From: Phytophthora colocasiae
Lineage: Eukaryota > Oomycota > Peronosporomycetes > Peronosporales > Peronosporaceae
Direction: 5' to 3'
Assembly (NCBI GenBank): GCA_018806915.1
Contig: JAGKQI010000100.1
Coordinates: 1,488,001 to 1,552,000, forward strand
Length of the DNA: 64,000 nt
Shown: positions 1 through 9,358 of the stretch, in pieces
Numbering within the stretch: position 1 is the first letter of the stretch
How the letters are laid out: every line of letters starts with the position of its first letter
Translations under genes and position numbers: made by a program
Notes under the pieces: model-generated
Seen by the model: only the letters and a program-made list of their open reading frames with translations
What the model was told of the DNA's origin: nothing
The model's database searches: none

Positions 1-1
1 T

Positions 2-1507
2 CTACGCTCTGATTTGTATGTAGCTGAGATCATTGGGCCAGGTGATGCGGTACAACGTATTGAAGACCACATCCGCATGATCGAGCAGGAACTTGGAGCT
101 GGAATGGCATACCGCTCGAACCGCAATTTCCACCACGAAGGCTCAAGCTTACTTTTGTTTGAGGGTGCGGGGTCGCAACAAGAGAAAATTGGGTTCCAGG
201 ATTACTTCGGTGAACGCCATGGTGAGCACAACAACATTCGGTTGCACCAAGCGCACTTGATTTGCTTCATGAATGGGCGTCAATGGTACGAACATACAGG
301 AGCGACGTTCTGTGCCAAATTCATTCAGCAAATGATTAAGCTGTCAAGATACGAGCACTTGAACCCAGGTGTCACCAAGGCTAAAGCCTTCGTGCGTTTT
401 GGGCACCACTATCTCATCAACCTACCTCGTTCTTTTGATGCGGAGACAATCATGCTGGCTAGCATCAAGAAGTTGGAAGACGAGTTCGAGAGAGGCCGCA
501 CTGCGCGCGAGCTCTACGAGTCGGTTCTGATCGCAAAGCAGAAGCAGAGAGAACAGCAGGGTGAAGTGAACGAGGACATTCAGTCACCTGAAGCTGACAA
601 CCTGGATGAAGAGGCTGATTATTCCGGTAAAAAGGAAGGATGGAGTGTTGAGGAGGGTGCCCTAGAAGAAAGTTTTTATGGCGAGGCTGGAAGTGGCGGT
701 GGTGGTGGTGGTGGACGGAGGCAACATCACCGGCAACGAATCCAGCTGCAAAAAGCGGATACTGTTGCTCGTGGCGACAAGGGCGTCACTCACTCTTTTT
801 ACTCCATGATTGAGAAACATCACGTGCCTTGGACGGAAGAATACGCGAAGACTCGCCTAGGCATGACATTGATCGAGGAGTCAGATTCCTATCAGGTATC
901 GATCGTGAATCAGTCGTTCGAGTACAATGTCCGTCTGACGGATGAGTTGCAACTGGTGAAAATTTCGACTCGCCCCTCACGATGGTTCAGTGCGACTTTG
1001 AAAATGCGCCAAGAGATGGATGATGAGAGTCACATAATGGACTCCACCCCAGACGTCCGTTTTTACGTGAATACGACAGAGGATATGCCCAAGACGGACA
1101 AACTATACGTGAGACTGGCTAATTGCTGCAAAACCGCACCTGATGGCCGTGGTATCATTGAGTTTTGTGATGGTACTCGAGACAAAGTGCGAATTAGTCG
1201 TCATCTAATTGAAGCGGGTGAATCGCCTGCTTGCATCGGAACGGTTCGACATATTCGTGGTATGAAGTACTCCAGTTCAGGCATGGGAACGCAGCTGTCC
1301 GTAATGCGCATCCGTGAGTTTACTATTCCCGACCGAAACCCAGAGGATGGCTTTATGTGTGTTCGTGATAAAGTCGAGGCCGAGTTCCTGTTGCCTCCAT
1401 TGACGCCAGAGCGCCGCGTGCAGCCGACTTTCGCACGTGAGTTCCTTGCTACAGGAATGGCCTTTGTGAACTACCTGCGAGCTCAAGCAGATTTGGAAAC
1501 GCCGTAG
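2..1507 (+). CDS. 3' part of an unidentified gene (5' end outside window)
   Basis: The frame is open from the first complete codon (position 2) to the TAG at 1505-1507, so the gene starts upstream of the window and about 501 residues are visible. I do not recognise the protein. It has a folded-looking N-terminal part (to about residue 170), a charged low-complexity linker with a run of seven glycines near residue 235, and a second folded region (about 255-495) rich in beta-type patterns. The linker separates two conserved-looking blocks, which suggests a two-domain protein. No signal peptide or membrane segment is visible in this part. It converges on the IFT25-like gene with 92 bp between the stop codons. 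Codon choice and the lack of stops over 1.5 kb make it a real gene; the function is unknown. Confidence 0.8.
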   Translation, partial: LRSDLYVAEIIGPGDAVQRIEDHIRMIEQELGAGMAYRSNRNFHHEGSSLLLFEGAGSQQEKIGFQDYFGERHGEHNNIRLHQAHLICFMNGRQWYEHTGATFCAKFIQQMIKLSRYEHLNPGVTKAKAFVRFGHHYLINLPRSFDAETIMLASIKKLEDEFERGRTARELYESVLIAKQKQREQQGEVNEDIQSPEADNLDEEADYSGKKEGWSVEEGALEESFYGEAGSGGGGGGGRRQHHRQRIQLQKADTVARGDKGVTHSFYSMIEKHHVPWTEEYAKTRLGMTLIEESDSYQVSIVNQSFEYNVRLTDELQLVKISTRPSRWFSATLKMRQEMDDESHIMDSTPDVRFYVNTTEDMPKTDKLYVRLANCCKTAPDGRGIIEFCDGTRDKVRISRHLIEAGESPACIGTVRHIRGMKYSSSGMGTQLSVMRIREFTIPDRNPEDGFMCVRDKVEAEFLLPPLTPERRVQPTFAREFLATGMAFVNYLRAQADLETP

Positions 1508-1599
1508 TTTCTTCGTGAATTGGTGCGCATTTAAGAGTTGAGGCATTGAATTAAAGTGGGGTTTCCAGTGAGTTGTGGTTGGCTTTTGCAAAGTGAAAT

Positions 1600-2468
1600 T
1601 TATGTTGTTATATCTCCTGAACTCGCGATGCGAAGTCGGACAAAGTACACGCATACAAAATCGCTGTACCCACTCTCTATGTCTATCTGGATCGCTTCGA
1701 CTGCACGCTCTGCGCTCGAGTTCTCGTTGGCGTCGCCCCCCTTTGCTTCATCATTGTAGTCCGAAGACCGACGTGTCAATGGAAACCGGTGTGTATCCAG
1801 CTTTCCGCTTTCTGTAGCGTTCACTTCAAGTTTCCCAACTACAGCCATTTTGCTGATAGCAACATTCCGACTGGATGAAGCGCGTAGTTGAAGCCTCGTG
1901 ATATGCCTACACGTGATTTCCACTGCGGTCACACGTTTGGGTTCGCGCAATACAATGCGGAGGAACTGTGGGAACATTCCACTGGACACCCACAACGTTC
2001 GACTGCCGTTTTCCAGCACATTCGCAGGGTTGTATATCTCGTCGTAGGAACTGCTAAATACCTCCGATACAAGTGAGAGCCCAGCATCGTCCATGCGGTG
2101 AGGATCTAGTCCGTGAAGCGATGTGGGGACGACCTCAGAATCCTCCGCCAATGGTGTCAGGGTCGCCACCCGTGGTTTGGCACTGGTGGGTCGAAAGCTT
2201 TTCCTTCTGGAGGCGGCAGGACTCGGCTCCTGTTGCTGCTGTCGTTCCTGTTCTGCTTGAATTCTCTGAAGCTCCAGCTCTCGCAGATGCTCTTCCAGCG
2301 CTGTTCGACGATCAACATCTTTCGAAGATGAAATTAACCTCTTGATCTCTTGGATCTTCAGTCAGCGATTGAATCCGTTAGTTCAGCTTTTCATGTCAAG
2401 GTTCCAATCATCTAAAGATTTACCTGCGCGTCGAAGTCGACATCCAGCTCGTTGATGGCCTGAGGCAT
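1600..2468 (-). CDS. IFT25: IFT25/HSPB11-like intraflagellar transport protein, two exons
   Basis: The C-terminal ~160 residues match the IFT25 (HSPB11) galactose-binding-like fold: NPANVLENG, then WVSSGMFPQ, and a terminal strand block near VCVYFVRLRIAS. IFT25 pairs with IFT27 in the IFT-B complex and works in the flagellum, which fits an organism with swimming zoospores. I read two exons: 2424-2468 (ATG, 15 codons) and 1600-2355, with a 68-bp intron that starts GTAAAT and ends CTGACTGAAG. The product is about 266 residues, against about 145 for animal IFT25. The extra N-terminal part (residues ~16-60) is a Glu/Gln/Arg-rich probable coiled coil followed by a basic Ser/Pro linker. Without the intron the frame would stop in the coiled coil, so the first exon matters for annotation. 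The family call rests on motif resemblance, not a search. Confidence 0.75.
2356..2423 (-). other. intron of the IFT25-like gene
   Basis: On the minus strand it begins GTAAATC and ends CTGACTGAAG, is 68 bp long, and joins an ATG exon to the main coding exon in frame. Size and signals are typical of oomycete introns. Confidence 0.7.
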
Positions 2469-2674
2469 GATCGCTGTTCAGTCTGCAGCACAGCGCTCGT
2501 ATGTTAGCGAACCGTTTTCAATCCTTGACACTCAGCTCTCAGGATGAATATAACTTGGTATGGCTACCAACACCTAAAAATAATGGCGTAAAGTGCAGTG
2601 ATCAAGGTGATCATCAACCGATGGAGCACAGTATTTAACCATGAAGCTTTGGATCTTGTTATCAAGCCAAAGTA

Positions 2675-3043
2675 TCAGTACTTTGGGACTATTATTCCCG
2701 TGCTAGTGTTGTAGTACAAGCCGTGTACCAATGCTTGCCTTCGTACAGCTTTCAGCATTTTACTGAGCTCGAAGAAGCAGAGGCCCCCTCGCTGTAACTG
2801 GGCTCGTGATGGAAGTCGGTGGCCATAGTTGCGTCGTCGTGGCCCTTGATCTTGGTGTACACGCCGTAGTACTCGAAGATATCGTCTTGGTTGAAGCAGA
2901 ACGGAGGATGCACCACTCACCCCATCAGATACGAGAGGAAATGCCACCAACAAGTAAGCTAGACTCGTTTCGAACGCCACATTGGATGAAGCTGCCGGGT
3001 AAAACTCGCCATGACCACGATTATTCATCGGGTAGTTGGTCAT
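2675..3043 (-). other. possible coding remnant, unidentified
   Basis: The stretch between the IFT25-like gene and the first SESSAFPEFSP gene holds a 122-codon open frame on the minus strand. Around 2720-2905 a neighbouring frame reads more like protein (Asp/Tyr-rich, DDIFEYYGVYTK) and ends at a stop near 2750. A GTGAGT...CAACCAAG segment of only 35 bp would be needed to join the two, shorter than a believable intron. I therefore take it as a decayed or mis-spliced gene piece. The rest of 2469-3337 shows nothing recognisable. Confidence 0.25.
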
Positions 3044-3337
3044 CTCCTTCTACGTTGGTTGAAAAATGAGCTGTCGCTTCGAAACACCCCTCCCTCCTAT
3101 TGCCGTTGAACATAACTTTCCATCAACTTCCACGCTAGACATAATGAAAAGCGTTGCTGTGCCTTCCAGTAGACCTCACCTCACACAAATCCCAACGGAT
3201 GGTCAACACCTTTTTTTCTTATTAGTATAAGCCGGAGACTTTGTTCACTAGCTACGATACGCCAGTTCCATCGGCTGCAGTTTACGCTATGACATACACG
3301 GCCTACACAGGACCAGAGGCCGCATCCATAGTCTCTT

Positions 3338-3730
3338 TCACATCTCCTTAAGCATCGCCTCCTCCTCAGCAGGAGTGTACTCAGGGAAGTCCGATGACTC
3401 ACAGAAGTGCTGCTGCATCTCGGCATTGAGCTCTTCCGCAGCCAAGGCGTGTGCGTCCATGATGGGCATCATGTCCTTGATCAGGGGGATCGCTTGACCC
3501 AACAGCACGTCCTCCTTGGGGGAAAACTCGGGGAATGCCGAGGATTCGGAGAAGTGACTGGCTGCCACTTCTTCCAACGTCTCGTGCATGTCCAAGTGGG
3601 TCATGGCTTGAGCGTTTAGACTGGTGAGATGAGCATTCGTCTGCAGTGCCATGAACAGCGTTCGGGACGTGGAGATGCCACGAGTCGCCAATTGGCGCTG
3701 GAAAGCTGGTGAACGGATGAAGCGCAGCAT
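3338..3730 (-). CDS. SESSAFPEFSP-repeat protein, single-unit member
   Basis: This encodes 130 residues. The N-terminus (MLRFIRSPAFQRQLATRGIS) is rich in Arg, Ser and hydrophobics without acidic residues, like a mitochondrial presequence. Then comes one unit built around the core SESSAFPEFSP (roughly residues 35-90), followed by a C-terminal variant (CESSDFPEYTP, about 110-122). It is closely related to the gene at 5920-6990, which has five units. I do not recognise the family and assign no function; mitochondrial location is an inference from the N-terminus. An Inr/FPR-like core promoter lies 57-72 bp upstream of the ATG. Confidence 0.8.
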   Translation of the reverse strand: MLRFIRSPAFQRQLATRGISTSRTLFMALQTNAHLTSLNAQAMTHLDMHETLEEVAASHFSESSAFPEFSPKEDVLLGQAIPLIKDMMPIMDAHALAAEELNAEMQQHFCESSDFPEYTPAEEEAMLKEM

Positions 3731-3786
3731 ATTTTCTTTCTTCTAGACTTGGCTTGGGTTACTTGGTGGCTTGGCTAGAGCGAGGT

Positions 3787-3802
3787 GGATTGCAGAATGA
3801 GT
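3787..3802 (-). promoter_or_regulatory. oomycete Inr/FPR-like core promoter
   Basis: Minus-strand ACTCATTCTGCAATCC agrees at most positions with the oomycete consensus GCTCATTYYNCAWTTT and sits 57-72 bp upstream of the ATG at 3730. The remainder of 3803-4234 shows no gene. Confidence 0.6.
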
Positions 3803-4234
3803 GTGGAGCCGCACGTCCGATCTTGTTGAAGTTTTATTTGCGACGATGTGATTGGTGGGATGGTCGAACGGACACTAACGAGGAGTTCTCCGCCATCGTG
3901 AAAAATCTCCGCCAAAGCGACGTGTGGACTGCACTGATGTGCTGGTTGTTAGCGCTTGGAAGGTGTTGTTGTTGCTGTTGCTGTGGACTTGTGCACGTGA
4001 CACTTGTGTATGGATATGAGGAAGCAGGAAGAAACGCAGGTTGAACCCAAAATAAAATCTACGGGCCCAAAACTATCATGGCGACAGTCACTCATCAAAG
4101 ACTTCGAGATGAATGCCAAAGGCACTCTGACAGCAAGGGGAGGGTCACTGTGGCAGTAAACAAATGTGCCGACACACACGAGCTTGCTGCTCTCGCCATT
4201 GTCGCTTCACGAACGTTGGTACTGCCAATACAGT

Positions 4235-4297
4235 AAGAAATTGCAGAACCCAAAAGAAATTGTGGAACCTAGTAAGGCAAACGGCCAATTTAAGGCC
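4235..4297 (+). repeat. left terminal inverted repeat of the pogo-like element
   Basis: Pairs with 5708-5776 in inverse orientation, apart from a 6-bp CATGTA present only on the right side. Confidence 0.75.
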
Positions 4298-4452
4298 ATT
4301 GGATCAGTTTAAGACCGCAGATTTTTTAACCAATAGAAGTATGTAAACGAAAATAGAGAAGTAGGACTGGATAAAAATATTTTCCATGTGTTTATCCCAA
4401 AACCTTCGAGTTCTGATCTCTTGTTTTGAGCCTTCAGTTCGCCACTTCAACA

Positions 4453-5366
4453 ATGACCAAGCCAACGACAACAAAAGAGCAAAGTCCAAGAAGGCGACAG
4501 AGTTACACACCAGCACAGAAGGCGGAAGCAGTATTAGCGTGCAAGAGAGGCAAATCCGTGGACGATGTCAGTAACATCACAAAAACCCCGCGCGGTGCAT
4601 TCGTCGCTGGGTGAAGATCGCTAAAGACACTTCCGCCAACTACAGCGAGGCTACGACCACCCCGAGGCGCGGACCTCCGCCACAACTGTGTTTTGATGCT
4701 GAAAACAGTATTTACGACTGGATCATTGGAAGACAAATGCAAGGACCGCCAGTGGGTCGTCAAGAAATAATCCAACGGGCTGGCAAAATATCATTACTTG
4801 TGTGTGTGGGGCGGTGGTTGGAGAAGGATGGTACCGTCGCTTCAAGGATCGATTTCCAGCTATTGGCGCTAGAAGATCTCAAAACGTGACAAAAGCGCGC
4901 AACACGGTGTCAATTGAAGACATTACTAGTTTCTTTTAATCGCTGACAAAGGTTATGATCGAGAATGAGATCAACTTCTCGATCAATATTTCTAGCGGCT
5001 TCAAAACGTGTGGAATTTTCCCGCTGTCACTGGTGAAAATGCACAGTAAGCTCCAAAACTTCAGGCGGAATGGATTACCTGTGCACGTTCATATTGCATC
5101 ATGGCTACGGGTAAGAGGTTGTTCAAAGTGACTTGCTGATGCTGCCGCCACCACGAAAACAGGTCAATCGAAAAAGGAAAACGACCACTACACAAGGAAG
5201 AATTTTGACACAAGAGCTTCTAAACGTTTACGCGACAGCTGAGGTGCCAATGCGGTGTTCGCAGCCAACGAAACGCAAGCAACACAAACAACCGAGTAAG
5301 CATTCGTTATACCCTCATCAAGCGTCTACTGATCCGGGACCTGAGCTTTACGAAATGGCTCTGTAA
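4453..5366 (+). pseudogene. decayed pogo-like transposase
   Basis: The ATG at 4453 opens a basic N-terminus with an HTH psq-like segment (SYTPAQKAEAVLACKRGKS). After a frameshift come a CENP-B-type HTH (IYDWIIGRQMQGPP) and the usual block before the catalytic core. Around 4930-5060 the text jumps from the end of the DNA-binding part to a segment like the end of a DDE_1 domain (SGFKTCGIFP), so the catalytic centre is gone. A basic tail follows near 5133-5366. With at least two frameshifts and the deleted core it cannot be active; any movement would need a transposase supplied elsewhere. Confidence 0.7.
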
Positions 5367-5707
5367 GTATTGTGTTTTTAAATAACCCTTTATAATATAA
5401 TGGTAATTGATAAAATGTAATTAAGCAGGTTTGCTTCGAACTTAAATGAAATTCAACTGTATATTTTTCGCCGCAATTTCGGATGCTGCTGCTTACTGAA
5501 ATCAAGTCAAATTGCGGTCATAAACTGATTTTAGTGCAAAATGGATGTGTTTGATAAACGAAAATAACTCCACCTTCCACTACTCATTTAGACCACCACA
5601 GCGTTCTAAATTTAGCTGAAACAGTGCCCGTTATGGATCCAATGTCATTTTTGCCATTGGTCTTGTAGTTTCGAAGTTATTGTGTTTCAAAGTCGAGATT
5701 ATTTTAC

Positions 5708-5776
5708 GGCCTTAAATTGGCCGTTTGCCTTACTACATGTAGGTTCCACAATTTCTTTTGGGTTCTGCAATTTCTT
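5708..5776 (-). repeat. right terminal inverted repeat of the pogo-like element
   Basis: Inverse copy of 4235-4297 with a short insertion (CATGTA). Confidence 0.75.
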
Positions 5777-5829
5777 TTGGGTTCCCAAAGTTGAAGTTGC
5801 ATGGACCCCACCTGACCATCGCAGTCTGC

Positions 5830-5845
5830 CTCATTGTCCATTTCT
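5830..5845 (+). promoter_or_regulatory. oomycete Inr/FPR-like core promoter
   Basis: CTCATTGTCCATTTCT closely fits GCTCATTYYNCAWTTT and lies about 75-90 bp before the ATG at 5920. It supports that ATG over an upstream in-frame extension of the reading frame. Confidence 0.6.
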
Positions 5846-5919
5846 ACTTCCACCTCGAGCCGATCACGTCTCCCAAGCCAAAAATCGTCAACGTACTTGA
5901 CCCAGGCCTCTCTTTTGCT

Positions 5920-6990
5920 ATGCTGCGTCTCATCCGTTCTCCTGCTCTCCAGCACCAATTGCTGGCATGCAGCATCTCCACTTCAAGGAAGCTGCTTATG
6001 GCTCTTCAGACCGTTAAACCGTCGCTTTCTAGCCTAAACAATGCTGCTACAATGGCAAAATTTGACCTGGAGGGCACGTTAGAGGAAGTTGCGTCGACCC
6101 ACTTCTCCGAATCCTCTGCATTCCCGGAATTCTCACCAATGGAGGACACGCTGCTGTCCAAGGCCGTCCCGCACATCAAGCACGACACCACTATGGCCAG
6201 CCTCAATGAAGCAGCAAAGCGCGCGCAGTTCAACTTGGAAGGATCATTGGAAGATGTTGCAAGCAACCACTTCTCCGAATCCTCGGCCTTCCCCGAGTTC
6301 TCGCCAATGGAAGACACCCTGCTGTCGGAAACTGTACCTCGCATGAAGCCCAAGTCGTCCACGTTGGCCAGTCTCAATGGCGCTGCAGCAAAAGCTGACT
6401 GGGGACTTAAGGGGACCCTGGAAGAAGTCGCTTCGAGTCGCTTCTCCGAGTCCTCGGCCTTCCCTGAATTCTCGCCGATGGAAGACACGATTCTATCAGA
6501 AGCGGTACCGCGAATCAAACACGGCACTTTGGACAGTCTCAATGGCGCTGCGAAGGCAGCTCAGCTCATTAACGAAGGCACTTTGGAGGATGTTGCAGTC
6601 AGCCGCTTTTCCGAATCTTCAGCTTTTCCCGAATTCTCACCAGTGGAGGATACGCTACTGTCGGAGGTAGTGCCTCGAATTAAGCATGACACGACTATTA
6701 CGAGTCTGAATGGTGCTGCGAAGAACGCTCAGTTGGATTTTGATGGCACATTGGAAGAGGTGGCATCGAGCCGCTTTTCGGAATCGTCGGCGTTTCCTGA
6801 ATTCTCACCTATGGAAGACACTTTGCTCGGCCAAGCTGTCCCTCGGATCAAGTCGAAGATCCCCGTAGTGGATGCTCACTTCATCGCACAGGAAGAACTC
6901 AACGAAGAGATGCAGCAACACTTCTGTGCATCGTCGGATTTCCCGGAGTACTCGGCTGTTGAGGAAGGAGCCATGCTGCACAAGGAGTAG
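5920..6990 (+). CDS. SESSAFPEFSP-repeat protein, five-unit member
   Basis: This encodes 356 residues. The ATG at 5920 is chosen because the next residues (MLRLIRSPALQHQLLACSIS) align with the start of the minus-strand paralogue and the core promoter lies just upstream. After a presequence-like N-terminus come five tandem units of about 55-57 residues. Each unit has an 'LN.AA' start, an 'EGTLEEVA' block, the invariant core SESSAFPEFSP and a 'ME/VEDT.LS..VP..K' tail. A shortened variant (ASSDFPEYS) closes the protein. The paralogue at 3338-3730 has only one unit, so units were gained or lost by tandem duplication. Unit number and near-identity of the cores point to recent expansion. I recognise no family and give no function; the N-terminus suggests import into mitochondria. 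Confidence 0.85.
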   Translation: MLRLIRSPALQHQLLACSISTSRKLLMALQTVKPSLSSLNNAATMAKFDLEGTLEEVASTHFSESSAFPEFSPMEDTLLSKAVPHIKHDTTMASLNEAAKRAQFNLEGSLEDVASNHFSESSAFPEFSPMEDTLLSETVPRMKPKSSTLASLNGAAAKADWGLKGTLEEVASSRFSESSAFPEFSPMEDTILSEAVPRIKHGTLDSLNGAAKAAQLINEGTLEDVAVSRFSESSAFPEFSPVEDTLLSEVVPRIKHDTTITSLNGAAKNAQLDFDGTLEEVASSRFSESSAFPEFSPMEDTLLGQAVPRIKSKIPVVDAHFIAQEELNEEMQQHFCASSDFPEYSAVEEGAMLHKE

Positions 6991-7108
6991 GCCGTTGAGC
7001 GGCTCAAGTTGAGTCTTCTTGTAAATATTGGTTGTAAATAATGCAACGGTTTGCTAATGGCATACGTGTGTATTGAACGCTGGAGTACTGTCATGCAGTA
7101 GAGGGTAA

Positions 7109-7264
7109 AACACTTACAGCGCTACCCAGGGCGAACTCTTCTTGGAGGAGGAAGGAGAGCTAGCAGACACAAAGCACTGGAAGTATTTGAAGGAGGACAA
7201 TATCGTCACGTACGCCATGAACTACCCCATGGTTCCAGACGCAGGCTTCCTGGTACAGCCCTAG
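7109..7264 (+). other. exon-like remnant, unidentified
   Basis: A stop-free run of 51 codons ends in TAG at 7262-7264 and reads as plausible acidic protein (LEEEGELADTKHW, then AMNYPMVPDAG). It is preceded by TTACAG, which could be a splice acceptor, but no upstream exon is seen. It may be the last exon of a gene that was lost. 7265-7405 shows nothing. Confidence 0.3.
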
Positions 7265-7405
7265 CAGCAAGTGGGACGCCGGGATAATGGAGCGGATGCC
7301 AATGTTGTCGACACAACAAAGCAACTTGGCCTCCATAATCGAGATCTGTTACGTTTGTCGTAACTTGTCGAGTTGAGCTTGGGGGCCTTCGTCGTGAGTT
7401 GTAAA

Positions 7406-7436
7406 GTCAAGGGGCTTGACAGTCAAGCCCCTTGAC
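7406..7436. repeat. 31-bp perfect palindrome at a duplication breakpoint
   Basis: Arms GTCAAGGGGCTTGAC and its exact complement flank a single central A. One arm overlaps the point where similarity between the RXLR pseudogene and the intact gene ends (near 7431). Confidence 0.9.
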
Positions 7437-7610
7437 GTCCACGGAGTCCTCAGACTCCGTCTCCTCCCTCTTTGACGGGGTACTTGTGGCTCCTCAGAGG
7501 TCGCTTACTCGGACCATCTTGGAGATCTTGGCCTGGTTGGAAGTGGCAGCAGCAACCACGTTGCTTGTGAATAGGAAGGACGCTACGCTACCAGAACTTG
7601 AGAGATGCAT
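7431..7610 (-). pseudogene. RXLR effector pseudogene (5' half only)
   Basis: This is a partial copy of the gene at 8635-9081. It keeps the ATG (7608-7610), a mutated signal-peptide region and the segment TSNQAKISKMV that is identical to the intact gene. A small deletion then shifts the frame to a stop before the RXLR position. In the shifted frame an RPLR is seen where the intact gene has RLLR. Everything 3' of the acidic segment is missing and the copy ends at a palindrome. About 250 bp of upstream DNA is also copied (to about 7864), including the core promoter at 7642-7657, so a transcript is still conceivable. 7865-8343 shows nothing recognisable. Confidence 0.75.
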
Positions 7611-8343
7611 GCCGTTTATTGTTTGGTTGGAGGACGAAGGAAAATTGCAAAGTGAGGATCGAGTTGTCCCACAACAGGCACTGTTGAGAATAGTTCCCTG
7701 TCGTCACAGCTCCACGACGCTACCATACCTGTATACCATTGTCCCGCCGGGTTGATCCTGTGCTGGACAGCTACAATTACGGTAGACTCACTCTCACTCC
7801 AATCCTTCACACCGTGTGAATCGTAACTACATCATCAAGTGGTTTACCGTAATCGTCACTCATCTCCTCTTCATTACCAAAACTTGTTCATGCGCATCAT
7901 TTCGTTTGAGGTTAGTGAGGTTTATCAATTTGAACGCTTTCCGAATCTATTTTCTTAAGACATTGGAGTGTACTACGAGTCATGCTTGGCAGCCGCAATT
8001 TAGTCGGCAGTACTTCGCCAGCCTCGTTCTGCGTAACATCATCGTGCTTTGGCTCAGTTGGTAAACGTCAAATAACATGTAACGTTAGGTTGATACTGTT
8101 GCCATCCTTCCTGGCACTTGTTGTCATCCTCTTGCCAACTTTTTTGTTAACTCTCGTCGGTTTTTCTTGTGTGGAATGAGAGCGAGCGTCATCAGGTTCT
8201 TGATTGGTCTGCGTCACTAATAACCTATTGCCTACATGTATGCGTACCGGAGGAAAACAATGGTTCTTGACACTGTGGGTATGTCACGGTACGTTTGTAA
8301 CTTGCACTTTAATGTGCTATCGATGCCACACTGAGCTGTTAAT

Positions 8344-8395
8344 GTGGAGAATTCTATTCATTGGTCACGACTTCAAAGACTCGTCGACACGCTGC
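8344..8395 (+). repeat. inverted repeat, left arm, beside the RXLR gene
   Basis: About 52 bp that match 9359-9410 in reverse orientation with very few mismatches. A further 11-bp block (8321-8331 and 9414-9424) extends the similarity outward after a short gap. Confidence 0.8.
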
Positions 8396-8634
8396 TCATC
8401 AGTAGGAACACATTCTTCCTCGGTGTTCACGGAGTCGTTGGAATCATGCCTTAGGTTCCTTCGTAGATTTTCTGAAGTCGCAATCGTACGCATTGCCCAT
8501 AGGATCGATATATCCCACAGCCAAACACCACCACTGAAAAACATTCGAGAGGATATCTATTATTCACTTCAAATGATAAAAGAAATCACATGTTGCTTGT
8601 TCAGGACGGGACTCATTCGCAGCAGAAATGGTTT

Positions 8635-9081
8635 CTAGGGATTGTTCACGCGCAACACCGCCATCTTTGCCGCTTGCTTAGCCTTCTTGTTCCCACTGAT
8701 GTACGCATCACGCAAGGCAAGCAATGCGTCGGCCTTAGCTTGCGAGACTGATGATTGACCCATAGCAACTCTTGCATAAGTAGTTCCCCAACCACTTGCA
8801 ATCTTTTCAAGTTTCTCCACGATAGCGCTGGACAAAGGGCTGCGTTCTTCCAACTCATCTTCGTCACGAGTAGCGAAACTACGTTTCTTGACATCCACGG
8901 AGTCCTCAGACTCGTCTTCTTCCTCATTGACGGGGTACTCGTGGCTCCTCAGAAGTCTCTGGCTCGGGTTGCTCTGCACCATCTTGGAGATCTTGGCCTG
9001 GTTGGAAGTGGCAACAGCAGCCGTGTCGCTTGCGAAAAGGAAGGACGCCACAGCGATCACCAGTACTTGAGAGAGACGCAT
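8635..9081 (-). CDS. secreted RXLR-dEER effector candidate
   Basis: This encodes 148 residues. The ATG at 9081 is chosen over an upstream in-frame extension because it opens a classic signal peptide (MRLSQVLVIAVASFLFASDTA) with likely cleavage near residues 22-24. RLLR lies at 42-45, followed by a Glu/Asp-rich stretch and EER at 78-80, the arrangement that defines RXLR-dEER proteins delivered into plant cells by downy mildews and Phytophthora. The C-terminal domain is short (about 68 residues), Ala/Lys-rich and probably helical; one Trp and one nearby Tyr are present, but I cannot claim a WY fold. The gene lies between inverted repeats about 1 kb apart and has a broken paralogue 1 kb away. 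The host target is unknown. Confidence 0.88.
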   Translation of the reverse strand: MRLSQVLVIAVASFLFASDTAAVATSNQAKISKMVQSNPSQRLLRSHEYPVNEEEDESEDSVDVKKRSFATRDEDELEERSPLSSAIVEKLEKIASGWGTTYARVAMGQSSVSQAKADALLALRDAYISGNKKAKQAAKMAVLRVNNP

Positions 9082-9111
9082 GTTGTTTGCTGCTTGGCTT
9101 GAGGACGAAGG

Positions 9112-9127
9112 AAATTGCAAAGTGAGG
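9112..9127 (-). promoter_or_regulatory. oomycete Inr/FPR core promoter of the RXLR gene
   Basis: Minus-strand CCTCACTTTGCAATTT matches GCTCATTYYNCAWTTT at 14 of 16 positions, 31-46 bp upstream of the ATG. The same block is preserved upstream of the pseudogene at 7642-7657. Confidence 0.8.
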
Positions 9128-9358
9128 ATCGAGCTGTCCCACAACACTGTTGAAAATAGTGCCCTGTCGTCACAGCCTCCGCGACGCTACCATACCTGTA
9201 TATCATTGGCCCGCCGGGTTGATCCTGTGCTGGACAGCTACAATTACGGTAGACTCACTCTCATTCCAATCCTTCACACCGTGTGAATCGTAACTACATC
9301 ATCAAGTGGTTTACCGTAATCGTCACACTCATCTCGAGATCGGGTGCATTCGCGATTC

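Larger units (their letters stand above)
4235..5776 (+). mobile_element. pogo-like (Tc1/mariner superfamily) transposon, internally deleted
   Basis: The element is bounded by inverted repeats of about 63-69 bp (4235-4297 and 5708-5776) sharing blocks such as AAATTGCAGAACCC, AATTGTGGAACC and GGCCAATTTAAGGCC. Inside are remnants of an HTH/CENP-B-type transposase. The right end carries an extra tandem copy of its outermost segment and a CATGTA insertion relative to the left, so the ends have drifted. It lies between the two divergent SESSAFPEFSP genes and its right end is about 50 bp from the core promoter of the downstream gene. A TA target duplication could not be fixed with certainty. Confidence 0.75.

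Noticed and set aside
1277..1654. 125-codon minus-strand frame at the end of the first gene
   Set aside because: It is antisense to a clear coding region and its text is not protein-like.
7432..7755. Plus-strand 107-codon frame over the RXLR pseudogene
   Set aside because: It is the antisense strand of the duplicated effector gene and promoter; a similar shadow exists over the intact gene.
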